From NCBI GenBank assembly GCA_964549495.1, contig CAZJWJ010000074.1, forward strand, positions 1-26,606: a DNA stretch of 26,606 nucleotides. Direction: 5' to 3'. The position numbers and the translations under genes are program-made. The stretch comes from JACKBJ01 sp964549495. GTDB lineage: Bacteria; Chloroflexota; Anaerolineae; Epilineales; Epilineaceae. The number at the start of each line of letters is the position of its first letter. Positions within the stretch are counted from its first letter, which is position 1. Shown here piece after piece: positions 1 through 7,189 of this stretch. The notes under the pieces were generated by a model. That model worked only from the letters and a program-made list of their open reading frames with translations, was not told where the DNA came from and ran no database searches.

Positions 1-1358
1 CGGCCGGGGGGGGGGGGGGGGGGTGGGGGGGGCCGGGGGGGGGTGGGGTGGATGAGGAAGGGGGGGATGGATTGGGGGGTGGGGGCGCCGTGGCCGAATT
101 GGTCGCGGATGGCTTCGAAGGGGATGTGGAGGCTGGTGAGGCCTTGCTCGGTGTGGGAGCGGAGGAGGGGGGTGAGGGGCGAGGACAGGGCGGTGGGGGC
201 GATGGCCAGCCAGTCGGCGCCGGGGAGGTCGCGGAGGTCGGGGGTGAGGGTGGCGGCTTGGATGGATTCGGGGGATTGCCAGCCTCTCGGGCCGACGACC
301 CAGATTTGCTGACCGGGTTGGTTGGGCCAGGAGGTGGCTGGGGCTTGGGGGCGACCGGAGGGGGCTAGGGGGTGGATATCGGGGGATGCGCGGAAGCGGG
401 TGCGCCCTTGGGTATGGATGAGGGTGGATCCGGAGAGGCGGATGGGGTGATCGCCGAGGGTGAGCAGGAGGCGGTCGTCGGGGGGGCGGGCTGGGGGGGC
501 GTGGTCGATGGCCAGGCGGTCGGGGTAGCCGGTTTCGGCGCGGACCTCGGGCAGGCCGGGGGCCTCGAGGCGGAGCTGGTTGGGGCCGGCGCGCAGGCTG
601 CCAGCGGCCAGGGTGGCGGTGATGTGGTGATCGCCGGCCCCGTCCCAGCGGCTTTCGGCGATGGGCTGGTCGTTGAGCAGCAGGCGCAGGTGGTGGTCGG
701 GTTCGGCCGGCGCCTCGGTGGGGGACCAGTAGTGCAGGCGCAGGCGGGCCGGGCCGGGGATGCCGGCGGGCAGATCGAAGGACAGCTCGGCGGCTTGGGA
801 GGGGGCGGCGACCAGGGGGCCGAGCCAGGGGTCGCGGGCGCGGGTGGGCTGGTAGGAATCGCGGGGCTCGAGGGTCAGGGTGGTGAAGGTCTCGCCGGAG
901 TCCAGGGGTGGGGGAGGGGCGGGCGCTCGGGCGGCGGGTGGAGCCTGGTCGAGGGCTGCGGTCGGATCTTTCGGGGGAAGGGGGCCGGGTGGCAGATCCT
1001 TCGAGGGGAGGAGGAGGTAGTGACGCCGGCCGTCGTATTGCGCTTCGGGGGCGGAGGCGATGAAGTCGATTCGGGGAGGCGTCAGGAGCCCGCCGGGCCG
1101 GAGCTGGAAGGGGACGGGCTGGCCGGATTCGAAGAGCTGCAGCTCACCGGAGGCGGGATGGGCCAGGTCGAGGCCCGCGCGGCGGAGCTCGGCGGCGGTC
1201 AGGCGCACGGGGCCGGCCTGCGCGATGCTGATGCGCAGGGCATGCGGGGCCGGCGGATCTTGCTGGCAGGCTGCGCAGAGGAGGGTGGGGATCAGCAGCA
1301 GGACGGCAAGGCCCGCGCGTGGCCGAAAGGAGTCTTGCCGATGCGGCCTGGTGTGCAC
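1..1358 (-). CDS. Peptidase C25 (gingipain-like) family protein, partial (C-terminal part outside window)
   Basis: The minus-strand frame is open from a GTG at 1358 to the window edge (about 452 codons seen). It begins with a basic stretch and a hydrophobic segment (AGLAVLLLIPTLLCAAC), so it is probably exported; the Cys could be a weak lipobox. The body aligns by eye with the complete C25 protease at 3444-5882. Shared features are an N-terminal 'VRLTAAELRRAGLDL' block (cf. 'HRITAQELSEAGMPL'), a jelly-roll-like segment with 'PDHHLRLLLNDQPIAESRWDG' split around 'PDHH' and 'RWDG' (cf. 'PDHHVRLYW', 'FWDG'), and 'EQGLTSLHIPFEAIRDQF' (cf. 'AQGLRSVVVDIDDLYNRF'). The catalytic His/Cys region would lie beyond position 1, so activity cannot be judged. 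It starts 8 bases after the stop of the upstream gene, with no clear Shine-Dalgarno. The last ~60 bases collapse into G runs and may not be trustworthy sequence. Confidence 0.75.
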   Translation of the reverse strand, partial: MHTRPHRQDSFRPRAGLAVLLLIPTLLCAACQQDPPAPHALRISIAQAGPVRLTAAELRRAGLDLAHPASGELQLFESGQPVPFQLRPGGLLTPPRIDFIASAPEAQYDGRRHYLLLPSKDLPPGPLPPKDPTAALDQAPPAARAPAPPPPLDSGETFTTLTLEPRDSYQPTRARDPWLGPLVAAPSQAAELSFDLPAGIPGPARLRLHYWSPTEAPAEPDHHLRLLLNDQPIAESRWDGAGDHHITATLAAGSLRAGPNQLRLEAPGLPEVRAETGYPDRLAIDHAPPARPPDDRLLLTLGDHPIRLSGSTLIHTQGRTRFRASPDIHPLAPSGRPQAPATSWPNQPGQQIWVVGPRGWQSPESIQAATLTPDLRDLPGADWLAIAPTALSSPLTPLLRSHTEQGLTSLHIPFEAIRDQFGHGAPTPQSIPPFLIHPTPPRPPPPPPPPPG

Positions 1359-1366
1359 GGAGTCGA

Positions 1367-2470
1367 CTAGCCGGCGCGACGGCTGTTCTCGAGGCTTCCG
1401 ACCACGCGGCGTCCCAGGAGGATGAAGGCCAGGCCCATGGCCAGCAGCAGGGGCAGGCGGGCGGGGAAGCCAGGCTGGTCGGCAGTGGATGGGGCTCGAG
1501 CGGAGGAAGGCGCGGGCCCGGCGGATGTGTCGGGCAGGGCGTCGCCGGCCGCGAGTCGTGGGGTGTCGGGATTCGCGGGGGCGGATGCGTCGCCGCTCGG
1601 GGACCGGTTGGAGTCGGTCGGCGCCGCGTCATGGGATGGGGGGGCGGCGTCCAGTGGATTGGGGTCTTCGGCAGCGCGCGGAGCCTGGTCGATGGTGGAG
1701 GAGGGATCGCTATGGGCTCTGGGCGGGCTTGCCGCTCCTGCCGCGGGGCCGGGCTGGCCGGCGGAGGGGCTGGCGCCCCGGCCGGATGCGGGCGGGACCG
1801 CGGTGACGATGGTGCGGGGCGTGCCGGCCGGGCGGAGGCTGGAGGCGGGCGTGGATCGGGGCGCCTGGGGGGGCTCTTCGTCCTCCGGCTCATCGTCTTC
1901 GGGATCGGTGGGGGCATCGTTCGCGCGGGTTGGCGGCGGCGGGCTCGAGGCGGGAGCCGGGGTTGGGCTCTGGCTGTGGGCCGGCGGGTCGCTAGGACGG
2001 GGGCTGGGGCTGGCGACGGCTTCGGGTGAGGCGGAGAGGCAGGCCGCCGCGCCGAGGCGGGCGCAGACCGGGCCGAAATACTCGGAGTGGTTGCGGTTGT
2101 CGATGGCCTCGATGCGGTAGTGGTAGTCGCGGCCGGATTGCACGGCCCGGTCGAGCCACTCGTAGTCGGCGCCGCCCTGGCCGATGCCGCGGGCCGGCCG
2201 CCAGGAGTCGTCGATGCGCTCGAAGGGGCCGTCGGCGCTGGAGCCGCGTTGGACCAAGAAGCCTACGTGGTCGAGCTCGGTGGCGGTCTGCCAGGAGATG
2301 CGGATGGCCCCGTCCTGGGCCTCGGCCCAGGGGCCGATCAGGGTGACGGCGGCGCCGGCGGGCGGGGATGCGAGCAGGCTGGCCAGCAAGACCAGCGTGG
2401 CCAGGGTCGGGAGGGGGGCGTGGAGCAGGCCGCGCGAGCCCCGAGATTCACGGCGGTGGTGTACGAACAT
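1367..2470 (-). CDS. Exported Fn3-like protein with Pro/Ser/Ala-rich linker and C-terminal membrane anchor
   Basis: The protein has 367 residues. The start is ATG at 2470, 7 bases after the PqqD-like gene's stop. Residues about 17-40 form a signal peptide (PLPTLATLVLLASLLASPPAG). The next ~100 residues resemble the fibronectin-type-III-like module common in exported Chloroflexota proteins, with 'ISWQTATELDHVGFLVQRG' and later 'YHYRIEAIDNRNHSEYFGP'. About 200 residues of low-complexity Pro/Ser/Ala/Asp sequence follow, then a hydrophobic helix (LPLLLAMGLAFILLG) and a short basic tail (RRVVG...NSRRAG). That layout is a wall-spanning stalk with a C-terminal anchor; it also resembles sortase/exosortase-type sorting tails, but no LPXTG or PEP motif is visible. 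Its operon position between the PqqD-like protein and a C25 protease suggests it is part of, or a target of, the secreted processing machinery. The function is unknown. Confidence 0.7.
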   Translation of the reverse strand: MFVHHRRESRGSRGLLHAPLPTLATLVLLASLLASPPAGAAVTLIGPWAEAQDGAIRISWQTATELDHVGFLVQRGSSADGPFERIDDSWRPARGIGQGGADYEWLDRAVQSGRDYHYRIEAIDNRNHSEYFGPVCARLGAAACLSASPEAVASPSPRPSDPPAHSQSPTPAPASSPPPPTRANDAPTDPEDDEPEDEEPPQAPRSTPASSLRPAGTPRTIVTAVPPASGRGASPSAGQPGPAAGAASPPRAHSDPSSTIDQAPRAAEDPNPLDAAPPSHDAAPTDSNRSPSGDASAPANPDTPRLAAGDALPDTSAGPAPSSARAPSTADQPGFPARLPLLLAMGLAFILLGRRVVGSLENSRRAG

Positions 2471-2477
2471 GGGATCG

Positions 2478-2798
2478 CTAGGCCCTGTCGCCTCGCCCGT
2501 CGCCGTCCGCTGCCGAGCCGGCGGGGTCGAGGACCACCAGCTGCTTGGCCAGCAGGTCCTCGAGGAAGTCCAGGGTATCTCGCGCGGCCTGTTCGCGATC
2601 GACCTGGTACTCGGCGCAGATCGAGTCGACGATCTCGGCCACGCTGCGGCGGGCGTCGATGAGCTGCCAGACCCGCGTGCCGACCTCGTTGAGCACCTGG
2701 ACCCGGCCCTGGCGCGGGAGCACCAGGACGGCTTCATGATCCGCGATGGTCGAGGCCACCTCGGCTTGGTGGGCGGGGACGGAGCCTTCGGTCAACAA
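2478..2798 (-). CDS. PqqD-like family protein (RiPP recognition element / peptide chaperone)
   Basis: A small protein of about 106 residues with a PqqD-type winged-helix fold: 'EAVLVLPRQGRVQVLNEVG' followed by 'RVWQLIDARRSVAEIVDSI' and 'EQAARDTLDFLEDLLAKQL'. This is the classic order of PqqD-like proteins (strand hairpin, 'LNEvG.rVW.L', then 'l...y.vd...a..dv..fl..L...glv'). Members bind the leader of a ribosomal peptide and present it to modifying enzymes. I chose the TTG at 2798, which has AGGAAG about 14 bases upstream; a GTG at 2759 would remove the first strand. The upstream S26-like gene ends at 2887, and the next gene begins 7 bases after this stop. The natural partner is the small leader peptide at 6781-6981, whose YxxPxV motif is the kind recognised by such domains. 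Confident of the family; the start is uncertain. Confidence 0.8.
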   Translation of the reverse strand: MLTEGSVPAHQAEVASTIADHEAVLVLPRQGRVQVLNEVGTRVWQLIDARRSVAEIVDSICAEYQVDREQAARDTLDFLEDLLAKQLVVLDPAGSAADGDGRGDRA

Positions 2799-2886
2799 GC
2801 GTGCACGCTTCCTGATCGGCTCGTGCGCGGTGGCGACGAGCCCTGGGGGCCGGCCTTGGGGAGGAGGCCGGTCGGTCCATTGTACA

Positions 2887-3444
2887 TCAGCCGGGCTCGT
2901 GGGCCGACCCGACCGGCAGCCAGCGCAGCGCGGTGCCGAGCGCGCCTTGGGTGAGGCGGCGCAGGAGACGGGGGAGGTGCAGCGGTGCAAGCCGCTGGAG
3001 CCAGCCATCGGGATGCGCCTCGCAGCTGGCCAGCCAGCCCAGAAGAGGCTCGATGCGGCACCAGGCGCCGCGGTCCAGGTCCAGGTGCCGGCCGCCGCGC
3101 TCGATGGCGATCACCCGGCCGACCAGGCTGTCCGGCGACGCCGGCGGGTCGAGCGCTTCGCGGTTGTCGCCCTTGGCCACTAGCCCTTCCGGGCCCTGCC
3201 AGAGCAGGCGATGGGTCAGCAGGTGGCCGTCGATGGCCAGGACCACCAGCTGGCCGCGACGCAAGGAGGCCGGCTCGGCCGGCTGCAGGCGCACCGCGTC
3301 GCCTGGGCGCAAGAGAGGCAGCATGCTGTCGCCGCTCACCCGCAAACGGACCGAACCGCCGGAACGCAGGCCCATGCGCGCCAGATCCCGGGCGGCGGGC
3401 ATCCGGTAGGGCCGGCGGTCCCGTGACCCGTTCTCTGCCCGCAT
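2887..3444 (-). CDS. S24/S26-family serine peptidase (signal peptidase I-like, S26B type)
   Basis: The protein has 185 residues and starts at ATG 3444, sharing one base with the stop of the C25 protease gene (TGATG). It carries the signature boxes of the S24/S26 peptidases: 'VSGDSMLPLLRPGDAV' with the nucleophile Ser40 before Met41, 'HLLTHRLLW' with His78, and 'AKGDN' with Asp93. A Ser/His/Asp set, rather than Ser/Lys, is typical of the S26B (archaeal/ER signal peptidase) branch. Unlike true signal peptidase I there is no N-terminal transmembrane helix, so the enzyme may be cytoplasmic or peripherally attached. In operons with an HprK-like kinase and a PqqD-like protein such genes recur. A role in leader removal or in processing the exported neighbours is plausible but unproven. 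Confidence 0.8.
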   Translation of the reverse strand: MRAENGSRDRRPYRMPAARDLARMGLRSGGSVRLRVSGDSMLPLLRPGDAVRLQPAEPASLRRGQLVVLAIDGHLLTHRLLWQGPEGLVAKGDNREALDPPASPDSLVGRVIAIERGGRHLDLDRGAWCRIEPLLGWLASCEAHPDGWLQRLAPLHLPRLLRRLTQGALGTALRWLPVGSAHEPG

Positions 3445-5882
3445 CAGGGTTGCAGCAAATAGGGCAGGAGCAGCGGCGCGTCGGGATCGGGGGTCGGGCT
3501 GGGCGGAGCGGTCGGGGCGGGCGTCGGGCTGGGCGGGCGGCCGTGCTCGGGCAGGCGCAGGGCCGGGTCGCCGAAGAGGGTGTAGGTGTCGATGAGGTCT
3601 CGGTGGATGCCGCGGCGGTGGATGGCGCGCCGCGCGGCCAGCGTCAGCTCGCCCAGGGTGCCGGCCTCCTGGGCCAGGTAGGCTTCGTAGACCGCGTCTT
3701 GCATCACGTCGTGTCCCGTGGCCACGCCCAGGCCGGTCGAGGAGAAGCTGGCCACCGCGCCGCCGCCTTGCATGCGCAGCAGGCTCTCGGCCATGCCCTC
3801 GCCGTTGGGGAAGTCCCAGGTGCCGTCCAGGCAGGTCCAGGTCAGGACGATGGGCAGGCGCTGGGCGTTGCGCAGCGCGGGCAGGTCGGGCAGGCTCAGG
3901 ACGGCCTCGTGGGCCCAGCGCTCGCGGGCGCCGTGGCCGAAGTAGTGCAGCATCAGGGCGCCTTGGTCGTTGATGTCTTCGATCAGCTGCGACTTGAGGC
4001 TCGCGGCGTCCGGATGATCGTCCAGGTAGCGTCGCTGCAGATCGAGCCCGGCCAGCAGCGGCTCGGCCAGCAGCCGCTCGGTGATGCCCACGAAGTCGCC
4101 GGCCCGATCGGGGGTATTGTCGACGGCGAAGACGTGCCGCCGCATCCAGTCGGCCGGCGCCTGGGCCTCGTAGGCCTCGATCTTGCCCAGGACCACCGCC
4201 AGCTCGGCCTCGTCGCGCACCGGGATCCGGCCGACCATCAGGTCGGGCAGCGGGTCCTCGTCGTCCAGCACGGCCAGGCGGTTGCTGCTGTCGACCAGGC
4301 CCTGGTAGGGATCGACCCAGGCCAGGTTGGGCGGCATCAGGTTGGGCGGGTTGGCGATGAAGGCGGGATTGTAGCCATGCAGGTTCCAATGCCCATCGCC
4401 GACCAAGACCAGGTAGCGCGGCGCGGGCGGCGCCCAGTGGTCTCGGGCCCAGATCAGGAAGCGGCGGATGGCCCGGGGGTGGAGGACGCCGTCGTTGAAG
4501 CGGTTGTACAGGTCGTCGATGTCGACCACCACGCTGCGCAGGCCCTGGGCTCCGCGGTAGTCGGCCAGCCGCCGGCTGCCCTCCATCAGGGCTTCGGGGG
4601 CGATGACGATGTAGTCGGCGCCGGCCACGGACTCCAGCCCGTCGGGCTCGACGCGCCGGACGGAGCTGGGCGAGCGTGCCGCCTCGGGCTCTGCCAGGGC
4701 GACCTGTCGGGGACCGCCGGCCGGCAGCGACAGCTCGAGCCAGGGGCTGCCGGCGCCCTGCGCTCGATGCTCGGCGCCGACCAGCGCCACCGCCCGATCG
4801 GGCTGGCTCACGTCCCAGACCAGGGTATCCGGGCTCTGGACGCCCGCGATGCGGACGCGGCTGGCCTGCTCGGGCGCGAGCTCGAAGCCCAGCCGGCCCT
4901 CGACGGGCCGTAGCTGCCGGTCGTAGTCCAGCTCGATCCAGTCCAGGTAGATGTCCTCGCTGGCCACGGCCTGGTCCTGGACGACCTCGATGCGCAGCGG
5001 GTTGACGCCATCCGTCAAGGCCGAGGCGGGCAGGCTGGCCTCGATGCGGTGGCGCGTGGCCCCGTCCCAGAAGGCCTCGGCCACCGGCTGGGGCGCATCG
5101 CCCCAGTAGAGCCGCACATGGTGGTCCGGCGCGGCGCCGACGGCCTGGCTGGCCGCCAGCATCTCGACCCGCAGGCGGGCCGGCGCACCGCTGGCTCGCG
5201 GCGCGTCCAGCTCCAATTCGAAGGTCTCGCTCTGCGAGGCCGCGGCCGGCCCGGGCTGGAAGCGGAAGTCCAGCCAGGGGTCGTCGTTGCTGAAGTGCAG
5301 CCGGTAAAACCAGCGGTGGCCTTCGACGCGCAGACGCTGGCGATGATCTTCGAGCCGCGGGCCGCCGAGCTCCGGTCGGGCATCGCGCGAATCGATGCGT
5401 TCCGCGCCCCCATCCTCCTCGACCAGCCAGTAGGCCTGCTCGTCGGTGTAGAGCCGCTCGCCCAGCACTACCGGCAGGCTGCGACCGAAGAAGTCGAACT
5501 GGCCCGGCGTGGTGCGCAGGCGCTGGCCATAGAAGAGGATCGCGTCGCCGGCGTCGAGCCGGCCGTCGTCCTGGCCGGTGATGCTCAGCGCTACGGGCGT
5601 CTGGCCGCGGTAGAGCGCCAGGCGGCGCGGGTCGACACCGTCCAGCGGCATCCCGGCCTCGGACAGCTCCTGGGCCGTGATGCGGTGGATGCCGTCCTGC
5701 TCGACGCCGATGCGGTAGCGCGGGCCCGTACGGTCCTGGAGCGGGCCATCGGCCCGGGCGGTCTTGGGGCTCGATCCGGTATCGGTGCCGGCGCCGAGGG
5801 CCAGGGCCGCCGCGGCCAGGACCGCGAGGGCGGGCGCGCGGCCGGCTCGCCGCTTCGCCGAGGCATCGCCGCGGAGGATCAT
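3444..5882 (-). CDS. Secreted peptidase C25 (gingipain-like cysteine protease)
   Basis: The protein has 812 residues. The start ATG at 5882 overlaps the stop of the HprK-like gene (ATGA). A signal peptide is visible at about residues 12-32 (APALAVLAAAALALGAG). Residues 50-150 form an N-terminal domain ('YRIGVEQDGIHRITAQEL'), 190-320 a jelly-roll-like domain, and about 415-778 the C25 caspase-like catalytic domain. The catalytic pair appears intact: His650 in 'MLHYFGHGARERW' and Cys684 in 'VLTWTCLDGTWDFP'. The conserved 'LFGDPALRL' (769-777) closes the domain. A Pro/Ser/Thr linker and the tail 'APLLLPYLLQP' follow; similar hydrophobic end tags occur on exported Chloroflexota proteins (from memory). 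Gingipains cleave after Arg/Lys and PorU is a C25 sortase, so the role may be either degradation or maturation of exported neighbours. Confidence 0.9.
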   Translation of the reverse strand: MILRGDASAKRRAGRAPALAVLAAAALALGAGTDTGSSPKTARADGPLQDRTGPRYRIGVEQDGIHRITAQELSEAGMPLDGVDPRRLALYRGQTPVALSITGQDDGRLDAGDAILFYGQRLRTTPGQFDFFGRSLPVVLGERLYTDEQAYWLVEEDGGAERIDSRDARPELGGPRLEDHRQRLRVEGHRWFYRLHFSNDDPWLDFRFQPGPAAASQSETFELELDAPRASGAPARLRVEMLAASQAVGAAPDHHVRLYWGDAPQPVAEAFWDGATRHRIEASLPASALTDGVNPLRIEVVQDQAVASEDIYLDWIELDYDRQLRPVEGRLGFELAPEQASRVRIAGVQSPDTLVWDVSQPDRAVALVGAEHRAQGAGSPWLELSLPAGGPRQVALAEPEAARSPSSVRRVEPDGLESVAGADYIVIAPEALMEGSRRLADYRGAQGLRSVVVDIDDLYNRFNDGVLHPRAIRRFLIWARDHWAPPAPRYLVLVGDGHWNLHGYNPAFIANPPNLMPPNLAWVDPYQGLVDSSNRLAVLDDEDPLPDLMVGRIPVRDEAELAVVLGKIEAYEAQAPADWMRRHVFAVDNTPDRAGDFVGITERLLAEPLLAGLDLQRRYLDDHPDAASLKSQLIEDINDQGALMLHYFGHGARERWAHEAVLSLPDLPALRNAQRLPIVLTWTCLDGTWDFPNGEGMAESLLRMQGGGAVASFSSTGLGVATGHDVMQDAVYEAYLAQEAGTLGELTLAARRAIHRRGIHRDLIDTYTLFGDPALRLPEHGRPPSPTPAPTAPPSPTPDPDAPLLLPYLLQP

Positions 5883-6760
5883 CCCCCCACCTCCTGGCCA
5901 TCGAGCAGCGCCCAGCTGCGCGCATCGAGGCTGGCCAGCAGGCGGGCGACCGGTGCACGATCGAGCAAGTGACCCACGCGCTCGAGGAGGGTGGGCAGGC
6001 GCCCCGGGTCCAGCGGGATCACCGGCGTGCTGGCCAGCAGACTCGCCAAGCCCTCGGCCGCGCCAAGGGGCTCGAGCCGTGGCGGTGAGTCGTCCTCGGC
6101 GCGGCCCAGCTGGTAGAGGCCGCGCAGCGGAGCCCCGTCCAGACCCTCCGGCGCCACTTGATCTCGGCCGGAGAAGGGGGTGCCGTGAACCGTCCAGGGC
6201 TCGCCGGCGCCCGCGCCGGGCTGCAGCAGCACCAAGTCGTCGTGGAGCACGCGCCGGGGCGCGGCCCGGCGGGCGATGCTGGTCTTGCCGCTGCCCGAGG
6301 GGCCGTAGAAGACCCGCGCGCCCCGCCGATCGGCGACGGCGGCGGCGTGGAGGATCAGGCCCCCGCCTTCGAAGGCGGCCAGCATGGCCGCCAGACGCAG
6401 CAGGTAGTCCAGGTCGGCCAGCGGCTCGTCGGCGGCCAGGCGCAGCCGGCCGCGGCCGGCGCGGGCGTCGATGCAGGCCTGGAGCCGGGGATGGGAGAGA
6501 TGCAGCCGGCCGGCCTCGAAGGACGGTCGGGCATCGGCAGCGCAGGGGGCGCCGGGATGGGGGCGCAAGTCCGAGAGTTCGAGTTCTACATCGACCGGCG
6601 GAGCGTCCGGTGGGGGGGAGACGACACGCGCCGCGGAGCTGGGAAGGCTAGCCTGCAGGGCGTGGAGCAACCCGGGCTGGGAAGCCCGCAGGCGCAAGCG
6701 GATGTGGGCGATGTCCAAATCGAGGGCCAAGCCGGCCGGCATCATGACGCGGGCGCTCAT
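5879..6760 (-). CDS. HPr kinase-like P-loop protein (HprK-related kinase)
   Basis: The protein has 293 residues with ATG at 6760, 20 bases after the precursor peptide's stop; its own stop overlaps the C25 start (ATGA). The first ~130 residues are a variable N-terminal domain. The C-terminal half carries the HprK/P fold: 'GLILHAAAV' (134-142), Walker A 'GPSGSGKT' (153-160), the acidic pair in 'VLHDDLVLL' (171-179), and 'VHGTPFSGRD' (191-200). HprK proper phosphorylates Ser46 of HPr, but no HPr-like protein is nearby. Related kinases next to RiPP precursors, such as lasso-peptide kinases of the ThcoK/PadeK type, phosphorylate a Ser in the peptide. The neighbouring 66-residue peptide has Ser42 and Ser46 just after its likely leader. 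The family is well supported and the substrate is an inference. Confidence 0.85.
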   Translation of the reverse strand: MSARVMMPAGLALDLDIAHIRLRLRASQPGLLHALQASLPSSAARVVSPPPDAPPVDVELELSDLRPHPGAPCAADARPSFEAGRLHLSHPRLQACIDARAGRGRLRLAADEPLADLDYLLRLAAMLAAFEGGGLILHAAAVADRRGARVFYGPSGSGKTSIARRAAPRRVLHDDLVLLQPGAGAGEPWTVHGTPFSGRDQVAPEGLDGAPLRGLYQLGRAEDDSPPRLEPLGAAEGLASLLASTPVIPLDPGRLPTLLERVGHLLDRAPVARLLASLDARSWALLDGQEVGG

Positions 6761-6780
6761 GGTCTTGGCCCGAGGCCAAC

Positions 6781-6981
6781 TCACGGACCCTCGGTGTAGT
6801 CCGGGTCCCAGGGGTTGCGCATCTGCTCGGTGATCGGGTCGAAGGAGTTGCCGCCACTGCCACCGATCGGAGTGCCGGCGCGGGTTTCGAGCTCGGCCAC
6901 ATGGACGACACGCGGAGCGTCGTAGGGCTTGCGCTCGCGCGGGGGCTTCTGCGTTGTAGGCTGCGACGTGTTGGTCTGCAT
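6781..6981 (-). CDS. Putative RiPP precursor with lasso-type leader
   Basis: A 66-residue peptide with ATG at 6981; a weak CGAGGG lies about 14 bases upstream. The N-terminal ~18 residues are polar. The leader motif follows: Tyr20-Asp-Ala-Pro23-Arg-Val25, then 'LETRAG' (31-36) with Thr34 positioned like the conserved leader Thr of lasso precursors. After it comes a Gly-rich segment 'TPIGGSGGNSFDP' and an acidic/aromatic tail 'NPWDPDYTEGP'. Peptides of this type are commonly labelled 'lasso RiPP family leader peptide-containing protein'. Counting from Ala36 or Gly37, no Asp/Glu lies at core position 7-9 to close a lasso ring, and no lasso cyclase or leader protease (B2) gene is in the window. 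It lies between a nucleotidyltransferase and an HprK-like kinase, and a PqqD-like protein is five genes down. The final product is unknown. Confidence 0.7.
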   Translation of the reverse strand: MQTNTSQPTTQKPPRERKPYDAPRVVHVAELETRAGTPIGGSGGNSFDPITEQMRNPWDPDYTEGP

Positions 6982-7033
6982 GATTTCGATGCCCTCGAGG
7001 TGAAACAAGCAAGTCGGCCAACAAGACCCAAGA

Positions 7034-7092
7034 CCGATCCTCGCGCCTTGTCGTCCGCAAGGAAAAGGATACCCCAAACATGGGAGGATCGG
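7034..7092. repeat. 9-bp inverted repeat around the candidate peptide-operon promoter
   Basis: CCGATCCTC (7034-7042) and its exact reverse complement GAGGATCGG (7084-7092) are 41 bases apart. One arm overlaps the candidate -35/spacer region and the other lies in the early transcribed region, which is operator-like geometry. It could also be chance. Confidence 0.35.
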
Positions 7093-7095
7093 CAA
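7066..7095 (-). promoter_or_regulatory. Candidate sigma-70 promoter for the peptide/HprK/C25 operon
   Basis: On the minus strand, TTGCCG (7095-7090), an 18-base spacer and TATCCT (7071-7066) precede the precursor gene by about 80 bases. The segment 6982-7189 is clearly less GC-rich than its neighbours, as expected for a control region. A 9-base inverted repeat flanks and partly covers this promoter. Assigned by eye only. Confidence 0.35.
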
Positions 7096-7189
7096 GCAAC
7101 TTCATCATGCACAACGCAGGAGACGGGACAAAGGTTACGGTCTCGGATTAGAGCGCAGTTCGGGATTGACGATCCTTGATCGCAACCTG

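Noticed and set aside
1..60. G-quadruplex regulatory element
   Set aside because: The G runs sit at the window edge inside a coding frame whose homology collapses there, so an end-of-contig artefact is more likely.
48..1370. Plus-strand Gly/Ala-rich coding regions
   Set aside because: They are antisense shadows of the C25-like gene, which shows real homology to the sister protease in its frame. High GC removes stops from all frames here.
3444..5882. Type IX secretion (PorU sortase) component
   Set aside because: C25 includes PorU, but no other T9SS gene or T9SS C-terminal domain is visible, and the locus does not look Bacteroidota.
2887..5958. A single ~1000-residue protein on the minus strand
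   Set aside because: Only its last 185 residues look like a real protein (the S26-like peptidase). The rest is Arg/Pro/Ala-rich sequence in the wrong frame of the C25 protease.
6781..6981. Classical lasso peptide cluster
   Set aside because: The leader motif fits, but no ring-closing Asp/Glu is at core position 7-9, and no lasso cyclase or transglutaminase-like B2 gene is present in the window.
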